In this document: in pieces, positions 8,121 to 17,252 of the stretch
Layout of the letters: each line of letters opens with the position of its first letter
How positions within the stretch are numbered: position 1 is the first letter of the stretch
NCBI RefSeq assembly: GCF_026712245.1
Contig: NZ_JAPPUY010000001.1
Span: 310,001-374,000, forward strand
Direction: 5' to 3'
Length of the DNA stretch: 64,000 nucleotides
From: Roseateles hydrophilus
GTDB taxonomy: Bacteria > Pseudomonadota > Gammaproteobacteria > Burkholderiales > Burkholderiaceae_C
Notes under the pieces: generated by a model
The model's input: only the letters and a program-made list of their open reading frames with translations
What the model was told of the DNA's origin: nothing
Databases searched by the model: none
Program-made: the position numbers and the translations under genes

Positions 8121-9437
8121 ATGAAGTTCCTGAAGAACCTGGGCCTGGTGTTGCTGACCGTGCTCATGCTGGTTGGCTGGGTGATGATGCCCTGGTGGGG
8201 TGTGCTGGCGCTGGCCGTGTTGCTGGTGCTGTGGATGGCCTTGTTCCGCACCGGCGCGCAGGCGCGCTCGGTGGCCTCGGTGGGCATCAGCACGCTGACG
8301 CAGCGGCTCGGCTCGTCGGCGGTCATCGTCGTGGGCATTGCCGGCGTCGTCGGTGTGCTCGTGGCGCTGCTGGCCATGGCCGAGGGCTACACGCGCACAC
8401 AGCGCAACGCCGGCAGCCTGGATACCGCGATCGTGCTGCGCGGCGCGTCGGCCAACGAGGTGTCCTCGTCGCTGAGCCGCGACGACCTCGTGCAGATCGA
8501 GCAGGCGCCTGGCGTTGCGAAGAACGCCAAGGGCGAACCCATCGTGTCGGCCGAGACGGTGGTGGCCGCCAACCTGCCGATCCGCGGCAGCAAGACGCGC
8601 GATGAAGGCAGCGCCCAGGTGCGCGGCATCAGCGAGGCGGCGTTCGTCGTGCGGCCCAACGCCAAGATCGTCGAAGGCCGGACCTTCCAGCCCGGCCTGC
8701 GCGAACTCATCGTCGGCAAGGGCGCGGTGCGGCAGTTCGAGGGTCTGCAGGTCGGCGCGACGCTGAAGCTGGGCAACCAGCCGTGGACCATCGTCGGCAT
8801 CTTCGCGTCGGGTGATGCGATGGAGTCCGAGCTGTGGGCCGACGCCAAGGTCGTCAACGACGCCTACAAGCGCGGCAGCGGCCGCAACTCGGCCACCGTG
8901 AAGCTGGAGCGGCCCGAGGCCATCCAGGCCTTCAGTGCCGCGCTGGAGGGCAACCCGCAGCTCAAGGTCAAGGCGATGACGACGCTGGCGTTCTTCTCCA
9001 AGCAGGGCGAGCAGATGGCCAAGGTGCTGCGCATCATCGGCATCACGGTCGGCGCCATCATGGCCGTGGGCGCGGTGTTCGGTGCGCTCAACACCATGTT
9101 TGCCGCCGTCGCCAGCCGTGCGCGCGAGATCGCAACGCTGCGCGCCATCGGCTTCCGCGGCCTGCCGGTCGTCGTGGCCGTGATGCTGGAAACCACGCTG
9201 CTGGCGCTGCTCGGCGGCCTCATCGGCGGCGGCGTGGCCTGGCTGCTGTTCAACGGCTTTGAGGCGTCCACGATGTCGGCTGGCTCGGTGGGCAAGCTGA
9301 GCTTCAACCTCGCCGTGTCGCCCGGCCTGCTGTGGGAGGGCATCAAGTGGGCGCTGGCCATCGGCTTTGTCGGCGGTCTGTTTCCGGCGGTGCGGGCGGC
9401 CAGCCTGCCGGTGACGACGGCCTTGCGGGAGGCCTGA
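8121..9437 (+). CDS. FtsX-like ABC permease (second of two)
   Basis: A 438-residue permease related to the preceding one but with extra N-terminal hydrophobic segments (LVLLTVLMLVGWVMMPWWG and VLALAVLLVLWMALF) before the usual first helix, IVVGIAGVVGVLVALLAMA. A periplasmic domain of about 230 residues and three C-terminal helices follow, with the coupling loop SRAREIATLRAIGFRGLPV. It is the last gene of the adaptor-ATPase-permease-permease operon and runs convergently toward fliR with 27 bases between the stops and no clear terminator. Confidence 0.9.
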   Translation: MKFLKNLGLVLLTVLMLVGWVMMPWWGVLALAVLLVLWMALFRTGAQARSVASVGISTLTQRLGSSAVIVVGIAGVVGVLVALLAMAEGYTRTQRNAGSLDTAIVLRGASANEVSSSLSRDDLVQIEQAPGVAKNAKGEPIVSAETVVAANLPIRGSKTRDEGSAQVRGISEAAFVVRPNAKIVEGRTFQPGLRELIVGKGAVRQFEGLQVGATLKLGNQPWTIVGIFASGDAMESELWADAKVVNDAYKRGSGRNSATVKLERPEAIQAFSAALEGNPQLKVKAMTTLAFFSKQGEQMAKVLRIIGITVGAIMAVGAVFGALNTMFAAVASRAREIATLRAIGFRGLPVVVAVMLETTLLALLGGLIGGGVAWLLFNGFEASTMSAGSVGKLSFNLAVSPGLLWEGIKWALAIGFVGGLFPAVRAASLPVTTALREA

Positions 9438-9464
9438 CGGCACCGTGCGGTGGGCGCGCTGCGG

Positions 9465-10229
9465 CTAGCTGAACACCGCCAGCAGCCGCTCCAACGCCAC
9501 GGTGAAGGGCGTCTGCATCAGCGGCAGCGTGGCCACCATGCCGATCAGGCCTACGCTGACGGTCAGCGGGAAGCCGACCGAGAACACGCCGATCTGCGGC
9601 GCCACCCGCGAGATCACTCCCAGCACGAGGTTGACGAACATCAGCATCGTGATCAGCGGCAGCGCGATCCACAGCCCGATGCTGAAGATCTCGGCCCCCC
9701 AGCGCTGGGGCTGGGCTGCGCGCAGGAAGGCGAAGGGCTCGTCGCCCACGGGGAAGGCGTGGAAGCTTTGCACCAGCGCGTTGATGAGTAGCAGGTGGCC
9801 GTTGATGGCGATGAACAGGAAGGCCACCATGCTGCCGAAGAAGCGTGCGCTGGCCGTGCCCTGGGCGCCGGTGGAGGGGTCGAAGAAGCCCGCGAAGTTC
9901 AGGCCCATCTGCAGGCCGATCAGCTCACCGGCGAACTCCAGCGCCGCGAACACGATGCGGACCGCAAAGCCCATCGCCAGGCCGATCAGCAGTTGCTGTG
10001 CGATCAGCAGCGTGAGGCCGGGCAGGGAGTCCAGCGGCGTGACCGGCATGGCCGGCAGCGAGGGCTGAGCCGCCACCGAGATGAACAGCGCCAGGCCGAT
10101 GCGCAAGCGCAGCGGCACGTTGCGCTGGCTGAACGTGGGCATGCCGGCGAACAGCGCCAGCGTGCGGATGAAGGGCCACAACAGCGGGTTCAGCCACGCC
10201 AGCAGCTGAGCTTCGGTGACGGTGAACAT
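9465..10229 (-). CDS. fliR: Flagellar export gate protein FliR
   Basis: A 254-residue polytopic membrane protein, normal FliR length, beginning with hydrophobic MFTVTEAQLLAWLNPLLWPF and containing the family segments LARTLALFAG-like at the N-terminus and LGVISRVAPQIGVFSVGFPL toward the C-terminus. With FliP and FliQ it builds the export gate at the centre of the MS ring. It is the last gene of the fliLMNOPQR operon, twelve bases after fliQ. Confidence 0.96.
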   Translation of the reverse strand: MFTVTEAQLLAWLNPLLWPFIRTLALFAGMPTFSQRNVPLRLRIGLALFISVAAQPSLPAMPVTPLDSLPGLTLLIAQQLLIGLAMGFAVRIVFAALEFAGELIGLQMGLNFAGFFDPSTGAQGTASARFFGSMVAFLFIAINGHLLLINALVQSFHAFPVGDEPFAFLRAAQPQRWGAEIFSIGLWIALPLITMLMFVNLVLGVISRVAPQIGVFSVGFPLTVSVGLIGMVATLPLMQTPFTVALERLLAVFS

Positions 10230-10241
10230 GGCGCCGTGCGC

Positions 10242-10511
10242 TTATCCCACGACGTTGGGAATCGTCATCAAGGTGCGCTGGATGTACTCCACCAGCGTCG
10301 TCATCATCCACGGCCCGGCGGCGGCCAGCGTCAGCACGGCAGCCACGACCTTGGGCACGAAGGACAGCGTGGACTCGTTGATCTGCGTGGCTGCCTGGAT
10401 CACGCTGATCACGACGCCCACCAGCAGCACGACGATCAGCACCGGCGCGGCCACCAGCATCAGCATGTACAGGCCTTGCTGGCCGAAGGTGAAGACTTGT
10501 TGGGCGTCCAT
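10242..10511 (-). CDS. fliQ: Flagellar export gate protein FliQ
   Basis: An 89-residue protein with two transmembrane helices (MLMLVAAPVLIVVLLVGVVI and VLTLAAAGPWMMTTLVEYIQ), exactly the FliQ size and topology. The intervening loop VIQAATQINESTLSFVPK is the conserved FliQ signature. It forms the export gate with FliP and FliR and lies between their genes. Confidence 0.96.
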   Translation of the reverse strand: MDAQQVFTFGQQGLYMLMLVAAPVLIVVLLVGVVISVIQAATQINESTLSFVPKVVAAVLTLAAAGPWMMTTLVEYIQRTLMTIPNVVG

Positions 10512-10542
10512 GGCGTGGGGTCTCCTGGCGGGAGTCAGGTGT

Positions 10543-11295
10543 TCAGGTGGCGAAGCTGGCGGCGAGGGACCCGAGCAACAGGTTCCAGCCGTCGGCCAGC
10601 ACGAACAGCATCAGCTTGAAGGGCAGGGCGACGAGCACGGGCGACAGCATCATCATGCCCAGGCTCATCAGCACGCTCGCCACGATCATGTCGATGACGA
10701 GGAAGGGGATGAACACGAGGAAGGCGATCTGGAAGGCGCTCTTGAGCTCGCTGGTCACGAAGGCGGGCACCAGCACCTTGAAGGGCACGTCCTCGGGTTT
10801 GATGCTGCTGTCCAGCTTGGCCAGGCGCGAGAACAGCGCCACATCGGCCTGGCGCGTCTGCTTCAGCATGAAGCCGCGCATCGGCACCTCGGCCCGCTTG
10901 AGCGCCTCGTCGAACTGGATCTGCCCGGCGCTGTAGGGCTGCCAGGCATCGGCGTAGACCTTGTCCAGCGTCGGGCTCATGACGAAGAAGGTCAGGAACA
11001 GGCTCAGGCCCACGATGACCTGGTTGGGCGGCGCAGCCTGCGTGCCCAGCGCCTGGCGCATCAGGCTCAGCACGATGGCGATGCGGGTGAAGGCCGTCAT
11101 CATCAGCAGCACGGCGGGCAGGAAGCCCAGCGCCGTGAAGAACAGCAGCGTCTGGATGGGTACCGAGTAGCTGCTGCCGCCACCGCCCTGGCCCACCAGC
11201 AGGGGCAGCGTGGCCGGTGGGGTCTGGCCTTGTTGAGCGAAGACCGTGCCGGCAGCCGCCAGCAGTGCGAGGCCGATCAGGGATTTACGCTGCAT
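10543..11295 (-). CDS. fliP: Flagellar export gate protein FliP
   Basis: A 250-residue membrane protein with a cleavable signal peptide (MQRKSLIGLALLAAAGTVFA), as usual for FliP. Family blocks include MMTAFTRIAIVLSLMRQALG, FLTFFVMSPTLDKVYADAW, a periplasmic segment, and the C-terminal PFLVIDMIVASVLMSLGMMM. It forms the core of the flagellar type III export gate. Its start overlaps the end of fliO by eleven bases, so the two are coupled. Confidence 0.97.
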   Translation of the reverse strand: MQRKSLIGLALLAAAGTVFAQQGQTPPATLPLLVGQGGGGSSYSVPIQTLLFFTALGFLPAVLLMMTAFTRIAIVLSLMRQALGTQAAPPNQVIVGLSLFLTFFVMSPTLDKVYADAWQPYSAGQIQFDEALKRAEVPMRGFMLKQTRQADVALFSRLAKLDSSIKPEDVPFKVLVPAFVTSELKSAFQIAFLVFIPFLVIDMIVASVLMSLGMMMLSPVLVALPFKLMLFVLADGWNLLLGSLAASFAT

Positions 11296-11608
11296 CGCCG
11301 CGTTCCTTCTTCAGCAGCTTGGCGAAGCTGGCGGGCTGGACCGGCTCCGCCTGCGGCGGCATGACATGCAGTGTCGTGATGCTCTGGGCCGTGGCGCCCA
11401 GCACCAGCCAGCGGCGGTCATCGCCCTGGCCGACTTCCACCACCATCAGCCGCTGGCTGGGTGACATCGGCAGCTGCGCGACCAGCCGCAGCACGCCGAC
11501 CGCCGCCGCGCCGCCCATGGGCGTGCGCTTGAGCAGCCACAGCGCCACGGGGATCAGGGCAACGATGCCGAGGAACCACAGAAACGGAAGCAGGCCGGAA
11601 GCATTCAT
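11285..11608 (-). CDS. fliO: Flagellar biogenesis protein FliO
   Basis: A 107-residue protein with one N-terminal membrane helix (LLPFLWFLGIVALIPVALWL) and a small cytoplasmic domain (LRLVAQLPMSPSQRLMVVEV, then WLVLGATAQSITTLH), the standard FliO architecture. FliO helps assemble the FliP ring. The ATG at 11608 was chosen because the region upstream of it does not look coding. Unusually, 190 bases separate it from fliN, where genes normally abut; that gap holds a repeat-like palindromic sequence. Confidence 0.92.
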   Translation of the reverse strand: MNASGLLPFLWFLGIVALIPVALWLLKRTPMGGAAAVGVLRLVAQLPMSPSQRLMVVEVGQGDDRRWLVLGATAQSITTLHVMPPQAEPVQPASFAKLLKKERGDAA

Positions 11609-11736
11609 GCCTCGGCATTCTGCGGAGCGACTTGAGGGGGCGAAGCCGTCAAATAGACGGGCAATTGCCCCGTAGTCCAACGACCGCCGCCGCCGTCAGG
11701 TGCGGCGACATCCAGCGGCTGCAGCGGATCGGGCCT

Positions 11737-11790
11737 TGCCCGGCTGCCAGTGGCGCCCCTTTGAAGGGGCGGGCGAAGCCGGTAGGGGGT
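11737..11790. repeat. GC-rich palindromic intergenic element between fliN and fliO
   Basis: The fliN-fliO gap contains a hairpin-forming stretch with GCCCCTTTGAAGGGGC as its core, next to GAAGCCGGTAGGGGGTGGG. This breaks an otherwise tightly packed operon. It resembles in style, but not in sequence, the other GC-rich intergenic elements of this window. Only one copy is present here, so calling it a repeat rests on its form and position. Confidence 0.35.
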
Positions 11791-11797
11791 GGGCTTG

Positions 11798-12244
11798 CTA
11801 TGCCGCCTTGCTGAGGCGGCGCATGCGCTCGGACGGTGTGACGATGTCCGTCAGACGGATGCCGAACTTGTCGTTCACGACGACCACCTCGCCCTGGGCG
11901 ATCAGGTAGCCGTTGACCAGCACGTCCATGGGCTCGCCGGCTAGCGCGTCCAGCTCGACGACGGAGCCCTGCGCCAGTTGCAGGATGTTCTTGATCGGGA
12001 TGCGCGTGCGGCCCAGTTCCACGGTCAGCTGGACGGGGATGTCCAGGATCATGTTGATGTCGCCCGCCGGGCCCGCCGCCGAGGTGGGGGCGAAGTTGGC
12101 GAAGCTGGGCGTGGACACCTGCTCCGGCGCCACCTCGGCCACCTGGGTGGCGGCCGGCGCCGCGGACGAGGCCTCGGCCAGCGCCGCCGCCCATTCGGCC
12201 GCCATCGCGTCCTGTTCTTCTTGGCTGGGGGAATCAGGGCTCAT
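11798..12244 (-). CDS. fliN: Flagellar motor switch protein FliN
   Basis: A 148-residue C-ring protein. An Ala-rich N-terminal extension of about 70 residues precedes the conserved SpoA domain, with INMILDIPVQLTVELGRTRI, QLAQGSVVELDALAGEPMDV and FGIRLTDIVTPSERMRRL. It forms the base of the switch with FliM and docks FliH during export. It overlaps the end of fliM by eleven bases. Confidence 0.97.
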   Translation of the reverse strand: MSPDSPSQEEQDAMAAEWAAALAEASSAAPAATQVAEVAPEQVSTPSFANFAPTSAAGPAGDINMILDIPVQLTVELGRTRIPIKNILQLAQGSVVELDALAGEPMDVLVNGYLIAQGEVVVVNDKFGIRLTDIVTPSERMRRLSKAA

Positions 12245-13238
12245 GTTTGGCTCCCAACCAACTCTCCTGCGAGCTGGTCAGCATCTTGTCGATCTTGAGG
12301 GCGTAGCGACCGTTGGAGGTGCCGTAGTGGCACTGGAAGATCGGCACGCCGTCCACCTTGGTCTGGATCACGGGCTCCAGGTCCAACTCGATGAAGTCGC
12401 CGGGCTTGAAGGCCAGCAACTGCTCCACCGTGGCCGGCGCCGTGCCCAGCTCGGCCACCAGCTCCACCTCGGCGGCCTGGATCTGGTTCTTCATCAGGTT
12501 GATCCAGCGGCGGTCGGGCTCGGCGGAGTCGCCGACCGTCGTCGAGTACAGCACGTCGCGGATGGGCTCCAGCGTGGAGTACGGGATGCAGAAGTAGATG
12601 GTGCCGCTGGTCTCGCCGATCTCCAGCGTGAACGAGGTCGACACGACGATCTCGCTGGGCGTGGCGATGTTGGCGAACTGGGGCTGCATCTCCGAGCGCT
12701 GGTATTCCAGCTCCAGCGGATAGATGCCCTTCCAGGCCTTGTGGTACTCGGCGAGGATGACCTCGACGATGCGCGTGATCACGCGCTGCTCGGTGGGCGA
12801 GAAGTCGCGGCCCTCGATGCGCGCGTGGAACTTGCCGATGCCGCCGAACAGGCTGTCGATGACGGCGAACACCAGCGTCGGGTCGCAGACGATCAGCCCG
12901 CTGCCGCGCAGCGGCTTCACCGACACGATGTTGAAGTTGGTCGGGACGACGATCTCGCGCAGGAAGGCGCTGTACTTCTGCACCTTGATGCCGCCGATGG
13001 CGACTTCCGGGCTCTTGCGGATGAAGTTGAACAGCCCGACGCGGATGTTGCGCGCGAACCGCTCGTTGATGATCTCCATCGTGGGCATGCGCCCACGGAC
13101 GATGCGTTCCTGGCTGGCGAGGTTGTACTCGCGTATGCCGCCAACCTGCTCCTCCTCCTGCTCGAGCTTCTGGCTCTCGCCGGTGATGCCCTGCAGCAGG
13201 GCATCGACTTCGTCCTGGGAAAGGATCTGCTGGTTCAT
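12234..13238 (-). CDS. fliM: Flagellar motor switch protein FliM
   Basis: A 334-residue switch protein. The N-terminal CheY-binding peptide ILSQDEVDALLQGI is intact, followed by the middle domain with the FliG-binding region (GGIGKFHARIEGRDFSPTEQ) and the C-terminal SpoA domain (KPGDFIELDLEPVIQTKVDG). The length is normal. The intact docking peptide means phosphorylated CheY can act on this motor in the standard way. Confidence 0.98.
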   Translation of the reverse strand: MNQQILSQDEVDALLQGITGESQKLEQEEEQVGGIREYNLASQERIVRGRMPTMEIINERFARNIRVGLFNFIRKSPEVAIGGIKVQKYSAFLREIVVPTNFNIVSVKPLRGSGLIVCDPTLVFAVIDSLFGGIGKFHARIEGRDFSPTEQRVITRIVEVILAEYHKAWKGIYPLELEYQRSEMQPQFANIATPSEIVVSTSFTLEIGETSGTIYFCIPYSTLEPIRDVLYSTTVGDSAEPDRRWINLMKNQIQAAEVELVAELGTAPATVEQLLAFKPGDFIELDLEPVIQTKVDGVPIFQCHYGTSNGRYALKIDKMLTSSQESWLGAKHEP

Positions 13239-13329
13239 GACGGATCTCCCGCCACACCGTCACGCTGCGGCGCGTGGGCGCACACGCCCCCGGGCAGGGC
13301 GTGGTGGACGGTGGGTGCGGTGGCAGGCA

Positions 13330-13929
13330 TCACTGCACGATGAAGTTGGAGAACAACACCTGGTTGATCGGGCTGACGACGGCGGCGCGGCGCTTCTTCT
13401 TTTTCTTCTTGGGCGCGTCGGCCTCTTCTTCCTCGTCCTCGTCGTCCAGCTCGATGCCCATCGGGCGCACGGACTCGCGCATGATGTCGCGCGCCAGCTT
13501 TTCCTTGCCCTCGCGCGTCAGCAGTTCGGTGGCGGTCTTGTGCGACAGCACCATCAGGATGTTGCTGCGGATGGCCGGCATGTAGGCCTTGAGCTGCTCA
13601 GCGAACTTGGGGTCGTCCACCTCCAGCGTCACGCCGATCTGCGCGAAGCGGTCCACGTCCTTGTCGGCCAGGTTGACGGTGAACGGGTCCAGCGGCACGA
13701 AGGTCGGCGGCTTGTCGCTCTTGGGCTTGGCCGCCACGGCCTTGGGCGCCGCGGGTTCGGCGTGCTCGGCGCCTTCCTCGCCCTCGGCGGCGGGCTTCTT
13801 CTTCAGCAGCATGAATGCCGCACCGCCCCCGACCAGCACGAGAACCAGCACTGCAGCCAGGATGATGATCAGCTTTTTGCTGCCGCCCCCTTTGGGCGCG
13901 GCCTCTTCGGCAGCCGGCGCATTCGCCAT
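13330..13929 (-). CDS. fliL: Flagellar basal body-associated protein FliL
   Basis: A 199-residue single-pass inner-membrane protein around the stator. A short cytoplasmic tail precedes the helix KLIIILAAVLVLVLVGGGAA; the periplasmic stomatin-like domain includes FVPLDPFTVNLADKDVDRFA and LTREGKEKLARDIMRESV. An unusual acidic run then a lysine run (DDEDEEEEADAPKKKKKKRR) sits near the C-terminus. The ATG has a strong AAGGAG site. It is the first gene of fliLMNOPQR. Confidence 0.95.
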   Translation of the reverse strand: MANAPAAEEAAPKGGGSKKLIIILAAVLVLVLVGGGAAFMLLKKKPAAEGEEGAEHAEPAAPKAVAAKPKSDKPPTFVPLDPFTVNLADKDVDRFAQIGVTLEVDDPKFAEQLKAYMPAIRSNILMVLSHKTATELLTREGKEKLARDIMRESVRPMGIELDDEDEEEEADAPKKKKKKRRAAVVSPINQVLFSNFIVQ

Positions 13930-13981
13930 GAGAACTCCTTGGAACAGATGCTTGCCGCGAAGTTGCGGCCACTCTGCGTCG

Positions 13982-14009
13982 GATTATTGACGTCGCCCCC
14001 TGTGGCCAA
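13982..14009 (-). promoter_or_regulatory. Possible sigma-70-type promoter of the fliL operon
   Basis: Reading the minus strand in the fliK-fliL gap, TTGGCC is followed after 16 bases by ATAATC (or after 15 by AATAAT). It is the only AT-rich -10-like sequence in this 156-base gap and lies about 55 bases upstream of fliL. FlhDC-activated promoters in this group usually use sigma-70 with weak hexamers, so it is a fair candidate but unproven. Confidence 0.3.
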
Positions 14010-14085
14010 GCATGGATTAGCTCAAGCGATGCGTTGTTATTCCGGGTTCCGAGGCACCGTTCACAGCCGCCTCGGCGCCGTGGGC

Positions 14086-15291
14086 TCAGGCGAAGGTGTC
14101 GAGCAGGCCGGTCGTGCGTCGGGCCGGCGCTGCGGCAGACGCCGGCTCGCCGGCCGCGCCGCCGGGGCCCGCGCCGCGCGTTTCGCCCATCGTGCCCGCT
14201 TCACCGCGCGCCTGGCCGGCTGACCCGTCGCCCGAGGACTGCTGGAACACGCCGCCGCCGGACAGCGTCAAGCCCTGACCCTGCAGCGCCGCCGCCAGCT
14301 CGGGCAGGCTCTGCTCCAGCACGGCCCGCGTTTCCGCCTGGGCTGCGTGGAAGGACACCAGCGCCTGGCTGCCGTCCACCGTGATCTGTACGGATACCGG
14401 GCCCATCTCCGCCGGGTTGAGCTGCAGTTCGGCGCGCTGCACGCCGTCAACCGCCAGCAGGCTGACCCGCGCGCCCAGCTCCGGCGCGAAGGCCGCGCCA
14501 TGCAGCGGGGCTTGCACCCCAGCCTGCACGGGCGCTGCCGCCACCTCGGCCGCCAGCGCGGGGGAGGGCAGGGCCTGGGCCAGCATCGCGGCGAAGCCCG
14601 TGGTGGGGGTGCCCGCCGTCAGTGGCGTGGCTGCGGCCGTCTCGGTGCCCAGCGGGGCCGCGGTCATGCTGGCTGCGGGCAGCGCGGTATCGGTCGTGGT
14701 GTCGGGCCGCGCCTGAGCGGCACGCGGGTTGCTGCGCACATCGGCCGGCTCGGTACCCGCTGGGGTGCGTGCATCGCTGCCGATCGCGGCGCCCCGCGCC
14801 GTGCTGCGGCTGGCCGTGTCCTCATCTGCGCTGGCAGCGACGCGGCCGCGCGGCGTGGCGGGCCGGGGCAGGGCGTCGGCAGGCTGGGTGTTCAGGCCCA
14901 GCAGCTGGGTGAACTCCTTCAGCTCGGGCGTGTCCGGCAGGGAGTCTTCGTCCGTGGCCACGGTGTCCGTCGTCGAGGGCTCGGTGACGGCCTCGGTGCG
15001 GGCGTCGGCCTTGGCGGGTTCCGCGCTGCGGCTTGGCGTTGCCGGCCGGGCGGGCTGGGTCGGGCGGCGGGTTGCCGTGGCCTGGGCGCTTCGGTCCGTC
15101 TCGGGTGCTGACTCGGCCGATGACTCGGGCGCCGCGGTCGCGTCCGTCGTGGCCTCGGGCGGGGCGGCCTGCACGGTCAGGAACTGCGCAAAGCTGGGCA
15201 CACCAGCCGTCGCGGGCTGGGCGGCGGGGGCCGGGGCGGCCGCAGGCGGTGCGGCGGGCTTGGGCGGCAGGGCTTGGGCGGTGGTGATCAT
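14086..15291 (-). CDS. fliK: Flagellar hook-length control protein FliK
   Basis: A 401-residue low-complexity Ala/Pro/Thr-rich protein with a conserved C-terminal domain: AELQLNPAEMGPVSVQITVD, VSFHAAQAETRAVLEQSLPE, LQGQGLTLSGGGVFQ. FliK acts as a secreted molecular ruler and switches export specificity from hook to filament. The ATG at 15291 (MITTAQALPPK) was chosen because the open frame upstream of it runs inside fliJ. It is the last gene of fliFGHIJK. Confidence 0.93.
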   Translation of the reverse strand: MITTAQALPPKPAAPPAAAPAPAAQPATAGVPSFAQFLTVQAAPPEATTDATAAPESSAESAPETDRSAQATATRRPTQPARPATPSRSAEPAKADARTEAVTEPSTTDTVATDEDSLPDTPELKEFTQLLGLNTQPADALPRPATPRGRVAASADEDTASRSTARGAAIGSDARTPAGTEPADVRSNPRAAQARPDTTTDTALPAASMTAAPLGTETAAATPLTAGTPTTGFAAMLAQALPSPALAAEVAAAPVQAGVQAPLHGAAFAPELGARVSLLAVDGVQRAELQLNPAEMGPVSVQITVDGSQALVSFHAAQAETRAVLEQSLPELAAALQGQGLTLSGGGVFQQSSGDGSAGQARGEAGTMGETRGAGPGGAAGEPASAAAPARRTTGLLDTFA

Positions 15292-15295
15292 GGCG

Positions 15296-15751
15296 TCACG
15301 CGTGGGCGTTGCGGCGCAGATGGGCGCGGGCGGCGAACTCGTCGCTGGCGCGCTGCTCGCGGCGCTGGGCCAGCTTGGCCGCTTCGGCCTGGCGCCGCGC
15401 GATGAGCTGGCGCAGCGCCGCGACGCGCAGTTCGGCCTGGCGCAGCGCCTCGCGGGCACGCACCTGGCGTTGGTCGGCGTGGGCGGCCACGTGGCCCTGC
15501 GTGTCCACCGCCTGGTTCAGGCGCTGGCCGAAGTTCTGGTAGCAGCCGACCAGGCTCATCGTGGTGCCTTGGGCGAAGGTCTGCGTCCAGCGTTGGCGGT
15601 ACTCCTCGCGGTAGCCGGCCAGTTGGCCATGCTGGTCGCGCGCGGCCTGGGCCTGCAGCCCGGCGGCATGCAGGGCGCGGGCGGCGGCGTCGCGCTCGCC
15701 TTCGGCCTGCTCCAGCAGCAGGCTCAGCGTGTCGGTCGCGGTTGCACTCAT
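15296..15751 (-). CDS. fliJ: Flagellar export chaperone FliJ
   Basis: A 151-residue, almost entirely helical coiled-coil protein (many heptad-like Ala/Gln/Arg stretches, e.g. LLLEQAEGERDAAARALHAA), the size and position of FliJ between fliI and fliK. FliJ is the central stalk of the FliI hexamer and recycles chaperones. Sequence conservation in this family is low, so synteny carries much of the call. Confidence 0.88.
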   Translation of the reverse strand: MSATATDTLSLLLEQAEGERDAAARALHAAGLQAQAARDQHGQLAGYREEYRQRWTQTFAQGTTMSLVGCYQNFGQRLNQAVDTQGHVAAHADQRQVRAREALRQAELRVAALRQLIARRQAEAAKLAQRREQRASDEFAARAHLRRNAHA

Positions 15752-15824
15752 CTAGGACTCCAGCCCGGCGCCCGGCCCGGACGGCCAGACGCTCAATCGT
15801 TATCGGCAGGCGCCGCCCCAAGGT

Positions 15825-17252
15825 TTAGGCGCCCTGGACCACGGCCTGCAACTGGCTGACGCTGGCGTGAAGAAGTGCCGGGCTGTGCATGTCCTGCTGC
15901 AGCAGCCGCGTCATGTCGGCATGCAGGCGCACGGCCAGGTCCAGCTCGGGGTCTGCGCCCGGGGCGTAGGCACCGAGCTGGATCAGGTCGCGGGCCTTGT
16001 TGTATTTCGCCAGAAGTTGGCGGAAGCGACGGGCGGAATCGACCTGGTTTTGGGGTGCAACACTGGTCATCACCCGCGAGATGGAGCGCTCGATGTCGAT
16101 GGCGGGGTAGTGCCCGGCCTCGGCCAGCTCGCGGCTCAGCACGATGTGCCCGTCCAGGATGCCGCGTGCCGCGTCGGCAATCGGGTCTTGCGGGTCGTCG
16201 CCCTCGGTCAGCACGGTGTAGAAGGCCGTGATGGAGCCCTCGCCCGGAAGGCCGTTGCCGCTGCGCTCCACCAGCTGCGGCAGCTTGGCGAAGCAGCTCG
16301 GCGGGTAGCCCTTGGTGGCGGGGGGCTCGCCGATGGCCAGCGCAATCTCGCGCTGGGCCATCGCGTAGCGGGTCAGGCTGTCCATCAGCAGCAGCACGTG
16401 CTGGCCCTGGTCGCGGAAGTACTCGGCGATGGCCGTCGCGTAGTGCGCGCCCTGCATGCGCATCAGCGGCGGGGCGTCGGCCGGCGCGGCGACGACGACG
16501 CTGCGCTTGAGCCCCTGCTCGCCGAGGATGTCCTCGATGAACTCCTTCACCTCGCGGCCGCGCTCGCCGATCAGGCCGACGACGATGACGTCGGCCTGCG
16601 TGTAGCGGGCCATCATGCCCAGCAGCACCGATTTGCCCACGCCCGTGCCGGCGAACAGGCCCAGGCGCTGGCCGCGCCCGACGGTCAGCATCGCGTTGAT
16701 GGCGCGCACGCCGGTGTCCAGCGGGCGGCGCACCGGGTCGCGATCCATCGCATTGATGGGGCGGCGGATCATGGGCTCGTTGTGGATGTCCGTCAGCTCG
16801 CCGCCGCGGTCCAGCGGGTGGCCATGCGGGTCCACCACGCGGCCCAGCAGGCCGGGGCCCATGGGCAGGTGCAGGCCGCGGTCCTCGCCGCGGCGCCACG
16901 GGTGCAGCGGCTGGCCCAGCTGGGGCGCCAGCGGCGGCAGGTGGCGCGGCACGACCGTGGCGCCGCTGGACAGGCCCTGCACCTCGTCGGTGGGCATCAG
17001 GTAGGCGCGGTCACCGGAGAAGCCGACGACCTCGGCGTTCACCGGCGCCAGGCCGCGGCGCGGCGTGTTGCCGCTGCTGGGCATCTGGATGCGGCACACC
17101 GAACCCAGCGGCACCTTGATGCCCGTGGCCTCCAGCACCAGGCCGGCCACACGCACCAGCTTGCCCTGGGACTCCAGCGGCGCGGCATTGCCGGCCAGGG
17201 TTTCGAGGTCGGCCAGGTAGCGCTGCCAGCGCTCGGTGCGCGCGGACGTCAT
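15825..17252 (-). CDS. fliI: Flagellum-specific ATPase FliI
   Basis: A 475-residue hexameric ATPase energising flagellar type III export. Walker [16 protein letters not shown], Walker [20 protein letters not shown] and the type III ATPase motif [18 protein letters not shown] are all present. The start MTSARTERW at 17252 overlaps the fliH stop by four bases (ATGA); the open frame further upstream lies within fliH. Confidence 0.97.
   Translation of the reverse strand: MTSARTERWQRYLADLETLAGNAAPLESQGKLVRVAGLVLEATGIKVPLGSVCRIQMPSSGNTPRRGLAPVNAEVVGFSGDRAYLMPTDEVQGLSSGATVVPRHLPPLAPQLGQPLHPWRRGEDRGLHLPMGPGLLGRVVDPHGHPLDRGGELTDIHNEPMIRRPINAMDRDPVRRPLDTGVRAINAMLTVGRGQRLGLFAGTGVGKSVLLGMMARYTQADVIVVGLIGERGREVKEFIEDILGEQGLKRSVVVAAPADAPPLMRMQGAHYATAIAEYFRDQGQHVLLLMDSLTRYAMAQREIALAIGEPPATKGYPPSCFAKLPQLVERSGNGLPGEGSITAFYTVLTEGDDPQDPIADAARGILDGHIVLSRELAEAGHYPAIDIERSISRVMTSVAPQNQVDSARRFRQLLAKYNKARDLIQLGAYAPGADPELDLAVRLHADMTRLLQQDMHSPALLHASVSQLQAVVQGA

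Noticed and set aside
11609-11635. TCAAG-N14-GCCGAGGC on the minus strand at the fliO start, resembling a sigma-28 promoter
   Set aside because: The -10 would touch the fliO start codon, so the transcript would begin inside the gene. The -10 is also poor after GCCGA. Probably chance in GC-rich sequence.
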